Positions 47,077 to 58,109 of a DNA stretch of 64,000 nucleotides are shown in pieces. Origin of the DNA: Impatiens glandulifera (Eukaryota; Streptophyta; Magnoliopsida; Ericales; Balsaminaceae); NCBI RefSeq assembly GCF_907164915.1, contig NC_061869.1, forward strand, positions 62,001 to 126,000. The letters are read 5' to 3'. Position 1 is the stretch's first letter. Each line of letters opens with the position of its first letter. The notes under the pieces were generated by a model that was given only the letters and a program-made list of their open reading frames with translations, searched no databases and was not told the origin of the DNA. The translations under genes were made by a program, and so were the position numbers.

Positions 47077-50017
47077 CTAAGGTTCCATAATCTGATGGAA
47101 TAACCGGACCGCCATCTTCTGCCTAAAAAACCCCATGTTTTTTGAGGTCACATTGTGCACGGGTTGATTAGCGGTCAAGTGTTCCATATACATTAGCGTG
47201 AAGACCCCACAGTCCCCGCTCTCTGTTGCCCGTGGGACTTCTCCAACCTTATCTGCAGCGGTTTTCACTTTGGGGTGTGGTAACCGTTTGTAAGTCATTG
47301 GTTGGATGGGGCCTTCGAAGTTGAATTTAGGATATCTTACCCTCTCATCAGGAGTGATTGTCTTTGCGAATATATATGGAATCATGTCGCAGAAGGGTTT
47401 CAAATAAGGATCAAGATTCTTATAAAGATATGCATCACAGTCGTACACGTCAATGCGGTACTTTTGAAGACGTGCTACACACAAAATCCAGTGTTTCTGG
47501 TTAATGTTCACAGGCATGTAGACATCGTCAATTGTTGACCATTCTGGCATATATCTATGTGGTGATGCCATGTAATAGTCTTTGAATTCGGCGACTGGAT
47601 AGTTAGCAGGATCCTTAATAAAAGTCCTGTGCTCTCGCCTGATTCTGTCCGCCAATAAGCAATCCTCAATTGCCACATGTGAATTTTTATATGTCTTGGG
47701 ATAGTAGGAAATCCTTTTCCGCAAAAGATGGCAGAATGCATCGATTTCCTGCACAATGGGAGCATACAACATACATTCAGTATATATCAAACAACATTGA
47801 CTAAGTACTTAGCGAAACGAAGAGTACTTAGCGAAACGAGAGGTACTTAGCGAATCGACAAGTACTTGGCGAAACGACAAGTACTTAGCGAAACGACAAG
47901 TACTTGGCGAATCGATAAGTACTTGGCGAATCGATAAGTACTTAGCGAATCGATAAGTACTTGGCGAAACGATGAGTATTAATGAATAATGAATTGATTT
48001 GCACGACTTATAGTGTCTTCAAGCCATGTCAACCTTGTTAAAACTCTAACAAACACATCCTTCTTTGCTTGGCAAGTATGTACATCCGTTGTCAAATTAT
48101 CGGTTTGTGGATCATCCAACCACGCCTTTACTTTATCCAGCAGCTCATCTTCAAATTTTTGAAGGTGATTCACTTTCATTGGATCCTTTGTCTTGGGCAT
48201 TTTTGACAAGAAAGGGTTGGTGTACGAGTCATCTTTTTTCGGCTTCCTCACTCTCCTCCCATAATTTCCTTTAGGAGGAGTTTTGTATAACTGGAAATCA
48301 TCATTGTCATCATTGTCATCTCCTCCCATAATTTCCTCATTTGTCTGTGTCTTCACATCCACACTCTTCTCATCCTTCACCTTCAGTTTCAGATCAACCT
48401 CCACATCATCCACCTTAGCCACACCATCCAGCTTCTCACCGTCCTCCACTTTAGCCTCATCCTCCATCTTTACGTCCTCCACCTTCGCATCGTTCTCTTT
48501 TCGTTCATCCTCCATCATCTCACCGTCCTCCACCTTAGCCTCATCCATCTTCTCATCATCATCCACCTTCTCATCGTTCTCAACCTTAGCCTCATCCATC
48601 TTCTCATCATCATCCACCTTCTCATCGTTCTCAACCTTAGCCTCATCCATCTTCTCATCATCATCCACATTCTCATCGTTCTCCACCTTCTGTTCGTCCT
48701 CCACATTCTCATTGTCCTCCTTTACATCGTCTTTCTTCCCATCATTCCCATCATTCACCTTCTCATCATCCCCCACAGTATCCTGCATCGCTATCATCTC
48801 CTACAAAATAGGCAAAATTCTGGTCAGTACAAACTTAGTGAATCGACAAGTACTAACTTGAGGTCGCGGAGGGGGGAGTAAGAATGCGGGCCGGAATCGA
48901 TTCATAAGCAAGCTTCTTCTTCAAGTTGGCTGCTTCTTTAAGAGTAGCATCAGCATTTCTCTTCCTCGTGGCAAGTTTGGGGGGATTCAGAGTAACTTCT
49001 TCATGTTCACTTTCTTCATCTTCATCTTCATCTTCATCAAAATCATCTTTTATTACCTTCCCATCAGTAAATCCCTCAAAAAAATCATCAGTTGTCTCGT
49101 CGATTTGCTCAAATACATCACCACTGTATAACCTCTTCTCCATGGAGGACTCTTCCATCTCAGTCACATCCGTGTTCTCTAGGGCAGTCTTTACCTCGAT
49201 CGATGTGTTTTTCCTGTTGGAATGATAGAGTAACAACCTTGGGCGTAGAGGGTCATTAATCTAATTCCTTCTGGCGAATTTAGGGATAAAGTTTTCGATG
49301 ACCTCATACGTCCACACTTGAAGTGCCAATGCGAACCCATAGATGTTATATGCAAAAGGAGCATAAGGATCTTCAGCCTTCTCCTTCTTGTCAAAATATG
49401 AGGTACTGAGATGTTTCATGTTCTTGTTTAAACCCTTGAGGGTGGCTCTAAAGGTGACCTTCCCCCATGGATATTGGAGGAAAGTGTCCTTGTCTTCCAC
49501 CATGTTGAGTATTTTTGGAAATATAACTCTTTTTGGATCAAATGTGAATAGGTACTGACAAATCAGGCATACCAGCCCCATCTTGAATGCATCTTCCTTG
49601 TCTTTGCATTTGAAAAAAAGCTTTCTCGAAGTCGCACATTTTCAGACTCATGCTCCCTTTAAAGTATTTCACCGAGAGAGGTGGACAACAGCGCAATTTT
49701 TCTTGTTCCAACTCAGGATAAATGCCAAAACATAGGCCGGTAACCAACGCATACTCCTTCATACCAAATACAATCTTGTGCCCATTCACCATGAAAGTTA
49801 TCTCCTTGGAGTTTGAGCTTAACCTCCTCATCAACATATGATGTACAATAGTTCCTGAGAACTGCAAGAGGGGGGTTGTGAATAATGATCTGAACTGGGT
49901 ATTGTACACACTCTCCAGAAGATCCATTTCATCAAACTTATTAACAATCTTCTTCAGGGTGAGGGCACTTTTCCACGAAATCCGACCGGGAAACTCAGTA
50001 ACAGTTGTTTCTGCCAT
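47077..50017 (-). CDS. DUF1985 / Ulp1-like (C48) cysteine protease gene of the MULE, damaged
   Basis: ATG at 50017 (MAETTVTEFPG). The DUF1985 region has VNGHKIVFGMKEYALVTGLC. A 7-T run near 49613 shifts the frame; MGLVCLICQYLF continues in the next frame. An in-frame TAG (49261-49263) splits PKFARRN from INDPLRPRLLLYHSNR. An acidic middle follows (three 17-residue units around DDDEKMDEAKVENDEKV). The last exon, about 47748-47077, is open and has the Ulp1 core: NQKHWILCVA (His), IDVYDCDAY (Asp) and ESGDCGVFTL (Cys). Intron-like gaps at ~48857-48801 and ~47990-47749 contain iterons, but the obvious splice sites do not join in phase, so the model is incomplete. The family removes SUMO-like tags; the role in MULEs is unknown. 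Confidence 0.75.
47807..47977. repeat. Iteron cluster, 9 x 19 bp, in protease-gene intron
   Basis: Nine contiguous 19-bp units of form ACTTRGCGAAWCGAYAAGT. Variation is limited to A/T in GAAWCG, TAG/TGG, and the spacer. It lies in the gap before the catalytic exon. Confidence 0.95.
48831..48856. repeat. Single iteron in protease-gene gap
   Basis: ACTTAGTGAATCGACAAGT, one unit in the short intron-like gap before the acidic exon. Confidence 0.8.
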
Positions 50018-50056
50018 CTACAAAAGGAAACAACATCATCAAACACATACAGCGTA

Positions 50057-50388
50057 AGAACTTAGCGAATCGGGAGGTACTTAGCGAATCGCTAGGTACT
50101 TAGCGAATCGGGAGGTACTTAGCGAATCGCTAAGTACTTAGCGAATCGAGAGGTACCTAGCGAAACCGTTAACTGAACATAAGACAACATTAACCATACA
50201 TAACTAATCAGAAACAAACAATAAAACTTAACATGCAAAAACCTTAAACAAAAAATCTGAAACAAACAACTAAACTTAACATGCAAAGACCAAAATCCAT
50301 AAACAAAAAACCAGAAAATGATCGGCCACCACTAGGTATTTAGCGAATCGCTAGGTACTTACCGAATCGGGAGGTACCTAGCGAAACC
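50057..50388. repeat. Iteron clusters upstream of the protease ATG
   Basis: Six 19-bp units at about 50060-50168 (ACTTAGCGAATCGGGAGGT type, the last CCTAGCGAAACCG) and three more at about 50335-50388. These are in the leader/promoter of the minus-strand gene. Just right, a 33-bp AAACCCTAATGGCAAAAAAA.. block is duplicated (50384-50449). Confidence 0.92.
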
Positions 50389-50701
50389 CTAATGGCAAAA
50401 AAATATACTGAACAGAAACCCTAATGGCAAAAAAATATACTGAACAGAAACACTTAACATTACACTTAACAAATAAAACCGAAACCCATGAACAAAAAAG
50501 CAGAAAATGATAGTCGGGGAGAAAAATGAACAAACCTTAATGACGAACGAGAAGAAAGAAGAAATGATCGGCCTTGACAAGATTCAGTGAAGAGAAAATG
50601 GGTTAGAGAGAGACAGTCGGGGCGGTTGAAATGAAATGTTCTGAAATTTTTGAATATATAAGGTCTAGCGCGTGGTCGTACGCGCGTCTCTTCAACTTTC
50701 G

Positions 50702-50871
50702 TAGCGAGTCGGGAGGTACTTAGCGAATCGAGAGGTACTTCGCGAATCGGGAGGCACTTAGCGAATCGGGAGGCACTTAGCGAATCGGGAGACACTTAGC
50801 GAATCGGGAGGCACTTAGCGAATCGGGAGGTACTTAGCGAATCGGGAGGTACTTAGCGAATCGCGAGGTCA
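50702..50871. repeat. Iteron cluster, 9 x 19 bp, right subterminal
   Basis: Nine contiguous units TAGCGAATCGGGAGGYACT with single-base variants, ending GCGAGGTC and passing directly into the hairpin at 50872. Confidence 0.95.
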
Positions 50872-50971
50872 ACGAGCTCCAGCTAAGAGAAGATAGTTTG
50901 AATACGTTTTCGCTACTATATTTGTTTAATAACGGAATCGAATTCAAACCATTCTCCTAGCTGGAGCTCGT
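50872..50971. repeat. Hairpin 1: ~33-bp inverted repeat
   Basis: ACGAGCTCCAGCTAAGAGAA.. (50872-50906) pairs with the reverse complement of 50939-50971 (CTCCTAGCTGGAGCTCGT), loop ~32 nt. A single iteron follows at 50974-50992. Confidence 0.88.
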
Positions 50972-51018
50972 AGTACTTAGCGAATCGTCAAGTACAAAAA
51001 AATTTATTGGTTTCATAG

Positions 51019-51390
51019 GTAATCTATCTCGTTTGACAAGGTATCAACAACAAAGTCATGGTTTTGAAAAGAACATGTGTTAACAAAACAAACCCTATAA
51101 TTTTACATGGAAACATTTAGATTCTTCAGAAAAAGTCTTTGAAGAAGCTATCGTTGAACTCCAGATAAGAGAAAATTGTTTAAAATTTATTTCTTTAGCT
51201 TAACGACTAACGAAATTAAAGTCAGCCAATCTTTGCTTATCTGGAGGTCAATGATAGATTCTTCAAAGGCATTTTCTGAAGAATCTAAATGTTTCCAATG
51301 TAAAATTAGAAGGTTTGTTTTGTTAACATAGGTTCTCTTCATAACCATGAAGTGATGTAGATACATTGTCAAATGAAGTTCATGATTAAC
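51019..51390. repeat. Hairpin 2: long inverted repeat, ~160-bp arms
   Basis: Left arm ~51019-51178 and right arm ~51233-51390 are imperfect reverse complements; the best block is GGAAACATTTAGATTCTTCA (51109-51128) with its complement near 51278-51297. Both arms end at a CTCCAGATAAG motif like the CTCCAGCTAAG of hairpin 1. The right arm read on minus is open (part of a 101-codon frame) but matches no protein I recognise. Confidence 0.85.
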
Positions 51391-51412
51391 TATAAATAAC
51401 AAAAAATCTTGA

Positions 51413-51489
51413 TACTTAGCGAATCGCGAGGTACTACTTAGCGAAACGGTAAGTCCGTAGTGAAACGGTAAGTCCGTAGCGAAACGGTA
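51413..51489. repeat. Rightmost iterons
   Basis: TACTTAGCGAATCGCGAGGT, ACTTAGCGAAACGGTAAGT, then two diverged units (CCGTAGTGAAACGGTAAGT, CCGTAGCGAAACGGTAC). They abut the MITE-like inverted repeat at 51486. Confidence 0.9.
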
Positions 51490-51675
51490 CAAGATTATAC
51501 CTCATTTAATGTATAAATTATACCTTAAAATTACTGTATATATAAAAATTATTCAACCAAACAGCTAACTTAATTTACTGTATATACAATTATACAATAT
51601 CTACAGTGTTATCCCTTATACCAAACATAGCCTTAAGATATAATTTATACATTAAATGAGGTATAATCTTGTACC
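51486..51675. mobile_element. MITE-like element, 42-bp terminal inverted repeats
   Basis: GGTACAAGATTATACCTCAT.. at 51486-51527 and its complement at 51634-51675 differ at one position. The interior is AT-rich with ACCAAACA motifs. No clear target duplication. It overlaps the last iteron (..CGGTAC), so it may have inserted there or form the MULE terminus. Confidence 0.7.
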
Positions 51676-54600
51676 TATTACAACCTGTTACAAACCTGTT
51701 ACAAAAAGGTATAAGCATCTATAAAATATAATTCCTCATTAACCCTCTAACTTTATATAATTATTAAAATTATAATTTCTTTATTATATTTTAAAATATA
51801 ATAATAAAAAAATATAATATTATTTATATTTAACGATGTTTAATTTTATAATTTAAATAATAATAATAAATACTTAATTACTTAAATGTGATATAAAATG
51901 TAATAATTATTTTTAAAAACTAATAAGGTTAATTAAAATATACCATTCATTTATAAAATAAAATTTTATTACATTATTAATAAATAATATTTAGTTACAT
52001 AAATTAACGATATTATTATTATTAATACAACTTATATCTATATAAATTATTTTTTTAAACTAATTTATAATTATACTATTTAATTACAAATATTATTTTT
52101 TATAAAATTATTAATATTTTCTTTTAAATAAACAATTAATATTTTTCAATTATACAAATATTTTTAATAATACAACAATTTTAAAAAGAAATATTAAATA
52201 TTAATTAATATATAAATAAATTTTATTTATCTAATTATATAAGTTAAATTATAAGAAATTATATATAAAATAATGTAAACTATATAATTTCAATATAAAT
52301 AATAATACAAATTACCTATAAAATAAATATTAAAATAAATAATTTATATAAATATAAGGATAAAATATTCATTTACCTTCTTTACTATTTTTTTTATACT
52401 ACCAACCAAACACAAAATAATAAATTTATATAATTTATACTTCTAACCAAACACAAATAATATATATAATTTATACCTTCTAATACCTACTTACAATTTA
52501 TACCTCTTACAAATTATACCTATATAATTAATACTGCGTAACAAACGCTATCTAGCAGTTAGATACCTCCCCATGAAAAAGCAAAAAAGTAAAAATTAAA
52601 AGACAATTTGGACCGGATAGAGAATCAAACAGAGTATGCACTGTCATGCATCATTGAAACACGTGAAAAGCTTAAGAAAAAGTATTCCTGATTATTTTCT
52701 CGAAAATGCAAACAGACCAAGGCAAGTAATGCAGTTTAAATCGTTTAATTTGATATGAATTGATAAAGACTTGTCCCTTAAATATATGTGTTCCACTGTT
52801 TAACATTTTTTTTAACCTGAAATTAAACTTATTGGTAATAAATTTTAAATTATTTATGTAATATATTTCATATTATATTCCATTCAAAATTTATTGTTTA
52901 TGCAAGACAGAAAAAACATGTTTTATTATTATTTAGATTTATGTCTAAGTATAGATAAAAAAATGTTTTATAATTTTTATTGAAAATATTATTCTAGTTA
53001 AATTTCACATTTGAATGTAAATGGTGAGTTAATGTTTTGAGACACCTATTAAGTAGACATAATTTTATTAACTTTTTGACTAATTGATAAATAAAGAATA
53101 AAAATAATAATATAAAAAATATAGGTTGAATATGAACAACATTAAATGGATAAGAAAATAGCTTTATAAGTTACGGAGTATTCAGTATTCCTCTCAATTT
53201 TGAATCCCCTATTTCCTTTTAAATCTTCATTATAACTTCTTATTTGTTACCATCACATCATGATCTTCTACATAAAAATTGAAATTAATGGTTTAGGGGA
53301 CATGATTTAGTGTTATATATTATAATTTTGCATTTAATTTTTATTAAAAAAAATAATTAGTATAAAAAATTTATTTTATGGCCCCTAATGTTTTTTTATC
53401 GGGTTTCCAATTTTTGTGGCAGTATGGTAATACAATTTGATTATTTTTATTCGCATTGCTTAATTTTATTTTACTAATTACTTATTAATATGTTTATTAT
53501 CGTATTTTTTCTTTAAATAATATGAACTACTTTATTAAAAAAAGATAATAATAATAATATATTTTTGTTATAATTCATTAATTTAATCTATAATAATAAG
53601 TATAAGATGAAACATTCAAGACTCTATTTAGTAATTCTAAATTTATTTATTTTATTTTTTTTAAAAAAACACTATCTATAATTATATTTTAATACAAACT
53701 CTTTAATGGACTAAGTTCAAAAAAAATTTAAAAACAAAATAATTGTTATCGAATAAAATGGTTGTGAACTAATTGATAAAAAAGAAAAATCTATTTTAAT
53801 GAAATACAGTCTAGTAAATAATATAATTAAAGGAGTGATAGGGAGAGAAAATTTGTGAGAGTGAATGATGTGTCACTACATCACTGCCGAAAAAAATAAA
53901 AGGTGAAGAGAGAGAAGAGAAATTTTTTTTTGTTATTTTTTTGCTAATCAAATCCTTCCAAATTCTCTCTCTTAAATTCCTTCTTATTTCTCATAATTAT
54001 TAGAGATTATATTTTTGTTTGAGTATTTTATCCAAGTCAAAATCCAATCCAAGTAGAAATAGTTAATTCAAATTAGTATTCCAACTCTAAATCGATATTT
54101 AATTCCAATTAGTATTCCAACTCTAAATCGACTTTAGTTTCAAATTGATTGAAATTTGGAAGTGCATGCTCCATGGACCGAGTTGAGGAAGTAATTTTAA
54201 GCACTTTGCTTTCTATGCTTCCTGAAATTCATTATTTTTTATTTATTAATAACAGAGATATAAGGATTTGGCCACAGAATATTTGGATGGTTAATGAAGA
54301 GGGATATTTTTATTATATCTCTTATTATTTACTTTCTTTTTTTAAATTTACAATATAGTTTAATTATTATTAATAATTATTGATTTACGTTAAGAATTTA
54401 ATTTATTATTGTTATTTTAATTAAGAAAGTTAACCACATCATTAATAATGTCTTAAATAAAATAAGAGTTAGGCTAGTTTCATACTTTCAAAATAAAAAT
54501 AAATAAATAATTTGTAAAATTACTTTTATAATTTATGTTTTTAATAGGTATATCATAATTGATTGAGTCTAATTTATAAATAATTAATGATATATGTATA

Positions 54601-55440
54601 TTAAAATATAAAATATTCTTATGATAATACAAAAATATTAAAGACTAATTTAACAGCTTAGTAATGTTCAAGGATTTAAACAATTGTTTGACCAATATTA
54701 AATTTGTTATTGTTTCTTTTTTAATCTCTATTTATTTAGGTAACATAGTTTTGAATCTTTGATATCTTGATATTGATCTTGCAGATTTTAATAAAGTTTT
54801 GTTATAATATATCAAAAAAAAAATGGATTAAGAATCAAAATTGTTCATATGTGGTGAGTGAAGAAAATACAATTTTCTATCACCTTATTTTTTTTTGGTA
54901 CTACATGTTACACCATATACAGTTATTAATCTTATATATGAAATGTTTTAAAAAAGTTTAGGCTAAAATTATTCTTAATATTTTTTTTTATTTTTAATTG
55001 ATATCGCTTTGGAGGTGAGTGAATAATTTGAGAATGAAAATAATAAGATAGATATTATAAAAATATTAACATATGAATCTCCCCCTAAACCCTGTAAAAA
55101 AAGTAAAAAACAAAGAAAATTATAATTAAAATCAGCATATTGTCAATTTTAAAACCGAATGTTTAAATATAATGAATGGTTAATAATTACATATAAAAGT
55201 TTATATCATAAGAATTTTATAATACTGTCCTATTAAATCACAAGATATTTTTAATTTTAATTTTTCATATTATATATTCAATTTAAATTTACAAATAAAT
55301 TTTTTATTTTCTGAAATGATAATCCATTCATAAAAATCGTAATGTCTTTCATTATTTTAATTCTTAAAACTTTGAATTAAAACCAATAACATGAAAAGAT
55401 ATGAAAGCCTACGTGTCAAGTTATTAAAGGCTACAAGCTG
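51676..55440. other. AT-rich gene-free region
   Basis: No coding region is supported. ACCAAACACAAA-type MITE debris lies near 52400-52560. A 25-bp block (AATTAGTATTCCAACTCTAA..) is repeated at about 54074 and 54107. The rest is low-complexity AT sequence. Confidence 0.65.
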
Positions 55441-55500
55441 AGGCTAACTTTGTATGGCTCTCACTGTTAATCTACATGGCAAACTACGGTTGGCTACAAT

Positions 55501-55602
55501 CTTATCAAAAATTATCCATATGGCAATAACAAGATAAGGTTTCTGGGATGGGATGGGACCTGACAGAAAGAAGAAAAAAAAAGAAGAAGAAGAATAGATA
55601 AG
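55501..55602 (+). promoter_or_regulatory. Proximal promoter of PsbQ with I-box motifs
   Basis: GATAAG cores at 55533-55538 and 55597-55602 and the reverse CTTATC at 55501-55506 lie within 160 bp of the ATG. I-boxes of this form are common in light-regulated photosynthesis genes. A TACGTGTC element lies near 55410. No strong TATA box is evident. Confidence 0.5.
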
Positions 55603-55658
55603 CAAATCTCTGCGCAAACATAAGTTGCATTTCACTCCTCTCCTCCAATTGTTTCTCA

Positions 55659-56617
55659 ATGGCTGGCTTACGCGGATCTTGTCATGCTGTTCTTGAGGGA
55701 AGCCTTCACCTCGGTGGCTCAGTTCGGTTGATCGGAGCCAGTGGCTGCCGTATTGCCTTGCCAGTCAGATCTGGATTTACAATCAGAGCCCAGAGTGAAC
55801 CCGAGACGAACCGCAGAGCCGTAATCGGCCTTGTGGCAGCTGGTTTGGCTACGGGGTCATTTGTTCAAGCGGTTCTTGCCGACGCTGTTCCGATCAAGGT
55901 CGGACCTCCTCCTCCACCCTCCGGTGGATTGCGTACGTTTCTCTCTCTGTTTGTGTGTAATATTTTTATTTTTATTTTTAGAATGCTGGTTCCCTTCTCA
56001 AAAAGTGACTGGGGATATCCTCTAGGCGGCTAGAAGAGGAATGTAGTTGTTGGGATATATATATTATAAATCTGAAATCTATATCATGTGTTATTAAATA
56101 TTATTGGTCAGCCGGGACATTGAACTCCGACGAGGCACGAGACCTTGATCTACCTCTCAAGGAAAGGTTCTTCCTCCAGTCTCTACCCCCAGCGGCAGCG
56201 GCAGCCAGAGCCAAGGAGTCGGCCAAAGACATTCTTAATGTGAAAGGTCTTATAGACAAGAAGGCATGGCCTTATGTTCAAAATGATCTCCGCCTCAAGG
56301 CCGAGTATTTGAGGTTCGATCTCAATACCGTTATTGCCGCAAAACCCAAGGACGAGAAACAGTCTCTCAAACAACTCACCGGAAAGCTCTTCCAAGACAT
56401 CAGCAATGTGAGTTTAATTTACACTTATTTTTTTAAGCCATCCATCTTCCCACTATATATATAGATAATAATATGTTTCTTGCTTGTTATATATGGATGC
56501 ATGCATAAATATCATCAGCTGGATCACGCTGCCAAAATTAAGAGTACGCCTGAGGCGGAGAAGTATTATGCAGAGGCTGTTTCTACCCTAAATGATGTTC
56601 TTTCTAAGCTTGGTTGA
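55659..56617 (+). CDS. PSBQ: Oxygen-evolving enhancer protein 3 (PsbQ), chloroplast
   Basis: Exons 55659-55932, 56112-56407 and 56519-56617, all GT..AG with matching phase, give 222 residues, the usual length. PsbQ is the ~16-kDa extrinsic lumenal subunit that stabilises the photosystem II oxygen-evolving complex. Residues 1-~45 are a Ser/Arg/Gly-rich stromal transit peptide. Residues 51-74 form a twin-arginine lumenal signal ([18 protein letters not shown]) cleaved after [12 protein letters not shown] proline run (GPPPPPS) follows. The four-helix body includes [33 protein letters not shown] and [11 protein letters not shown], ending LSKLG. No lesion was seen. Upstream I-boxes suggest light control. 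Confidence 0.96.
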
Positions 56618-56992
56618 AAGTGAGAGAGAAAAAAAACAAATGTTAAGAATAAACCATGACTTCCTGTATGCAATTTATATCTTTCAATAAGACATTTCGG
56701 TCTTGTAGTACATACATACATATTTGGTTGGGGAGATTTAATTAGACTGTTTTGGTGGCTGTAAAGAAATTAGGTAAAATGTTTGTTTTCATTGATGAAC
56801 TTCTGAAAATTAAATCCATCTCCCTCACTCTACGCAAGAGTACTCCAGTTTTTATGAATTCAAAAATACAAAATGACCCCATAGATATTCTTGTAAGTTA
56901 ATTTCCATAAGCTAGTCATATACTTGCTCATAGGGTCTCTAATTTTAAGATAAAAAAAGTTAGGCTTTTTTAGTGATCAAATTCATTTTATC

Positions 56993-57055
<63 letters not shown>

Positions 57056-58109
57056 ATATTTAACAACATTAAAAGAAAATAAATTTAATTTGATACAATT
57101 TTTTTCAAGACATGACATTTTTTTTACAATTAGAGTTAATTTTAATTTTGTAAATTTGATATCTGACTATATTAAAAATATTCATTATTTTTATTATGAG
57201 TAGTTATAGTGTAAGGAAATTGTATGAGGAAATTAAAGATACATGAACATTTAAAAAATAAAATATAAAAAAACATTATAATAAATAGACCATTATTTTG
57301 CTCTTATTCACTTTAACTTTATTTTTTTTTAATATTTTCAAGTTATTATTCTTTAACTTTTTTTTTTTAATAACAAAACATTATTTCTCTCTTAATTCTT
57401 CATCTTCAACTTTTTTTATTTATTTTTTTTAATCTTTGTCCTAACTCTTCCTTTAATGTAAACATGTAAGTAGATAAATAATTAGGTATGTTATATATGC
57501 ACTTTTTTATTTGCCTTCAAGATCTTCAAAATTATGTTTTATTCTTAAATCTAAGACATTATAAAGGGATCAATTGTTACATTCTAAATATGGTTCACTA
57601 CCCTCAGTTTAAAAAAAAAAAATATCACTCAATCGAACCTAACAAATAAGGGCTATCTTCATGCCACTAATTTATCTATTAATGTTTGATTATGTATAAA
57701 GATATGTGTGATTCACCACTTCTATAGTACTAATACTATTTGTAGTTAAGTTAGACAATACTCTTTTTAACATCTCCCATGAATCTGATAGTCACCATAA
57801 CATATTGACGTAGAGCAAAATTCTTTAATCACAAATGGCACGATCGACACGAACGACACGATTGTCACGAACAGAATAATCGGCACGAATGACACAATCG
57901 ATAAGATATCAAGCTCGCGGTTCGATTGTTGTGTTCGCGATTGCTAGTCACTTCAGGTCTTTTTCGGCACGAACGACACAGTAACTCTAATAGCTAGGTC
58001 GTTCATTCATCTGCAAAAATTGGTTGGAAGGTTAGGATTTCTGGTTTACCCAGTTTTGTAATACTTAGGGTTTCTGGTGTACCCTGTTCTATAACTGGTC
58101 TGTTTTGTT
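56618..58109. other. AT-rich intergenic DNA with TA microsatellite
   Basis: A (TA)n run spans about 56996-57053. Near 57838-57980 a degenerate motif CACGAACGACACGAT recurs four or five times. No gene is recognised; frames through the TA run are artefacts. Confidence 0.65.

Larger units (their letters stand above)
43757..51490 (+). mobile_element. Kaonashi-like MULE with transposase and Ulp1 protease genes
   Basis: A mudrA-type transposase gene (plus) and a convergent DUF1985/Ulp1-like protease gene (minus) lie in one unit. Plant MULEs that carry Ulp1-like genes and lack long terminal inverted repeats are known (Kaonashi in rice, related CUMULE in melon). The unit is delimited here by the outermost 19-bp iterons; I could not find a convincing terminal inverted repeat or 9-bp target duplication, so the ends are provisional. 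Iterons on the left are palindromic or inverted relative to the right ones. Confidence 0.8.

Noticed and set aside
47807..47977. Short regular repeats that could be taken for a CRISPR array
   Set aside because: The 19-bp units are contiguous without spacers, lie in a plant transposon and have no cas genes.
48283..48861. Ser/Phe-rich 192-codon plus-strand frame
   Set aside because: It is the antisense of the Asp/Glu/Lys-rich repeat region of the protease gene.
43757..51490. Classical MULE terminal inverted repeats and 9-bp target duplication
   Set aside because: I compared sequence beyond the outer iterons on both sides and found no convincing match, so none is claimed.
56973..57203. 76-codon frame across the TA microsatellite
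   Set aside because: Tyr/Ile repeats from (TA)n; no coding evidence.
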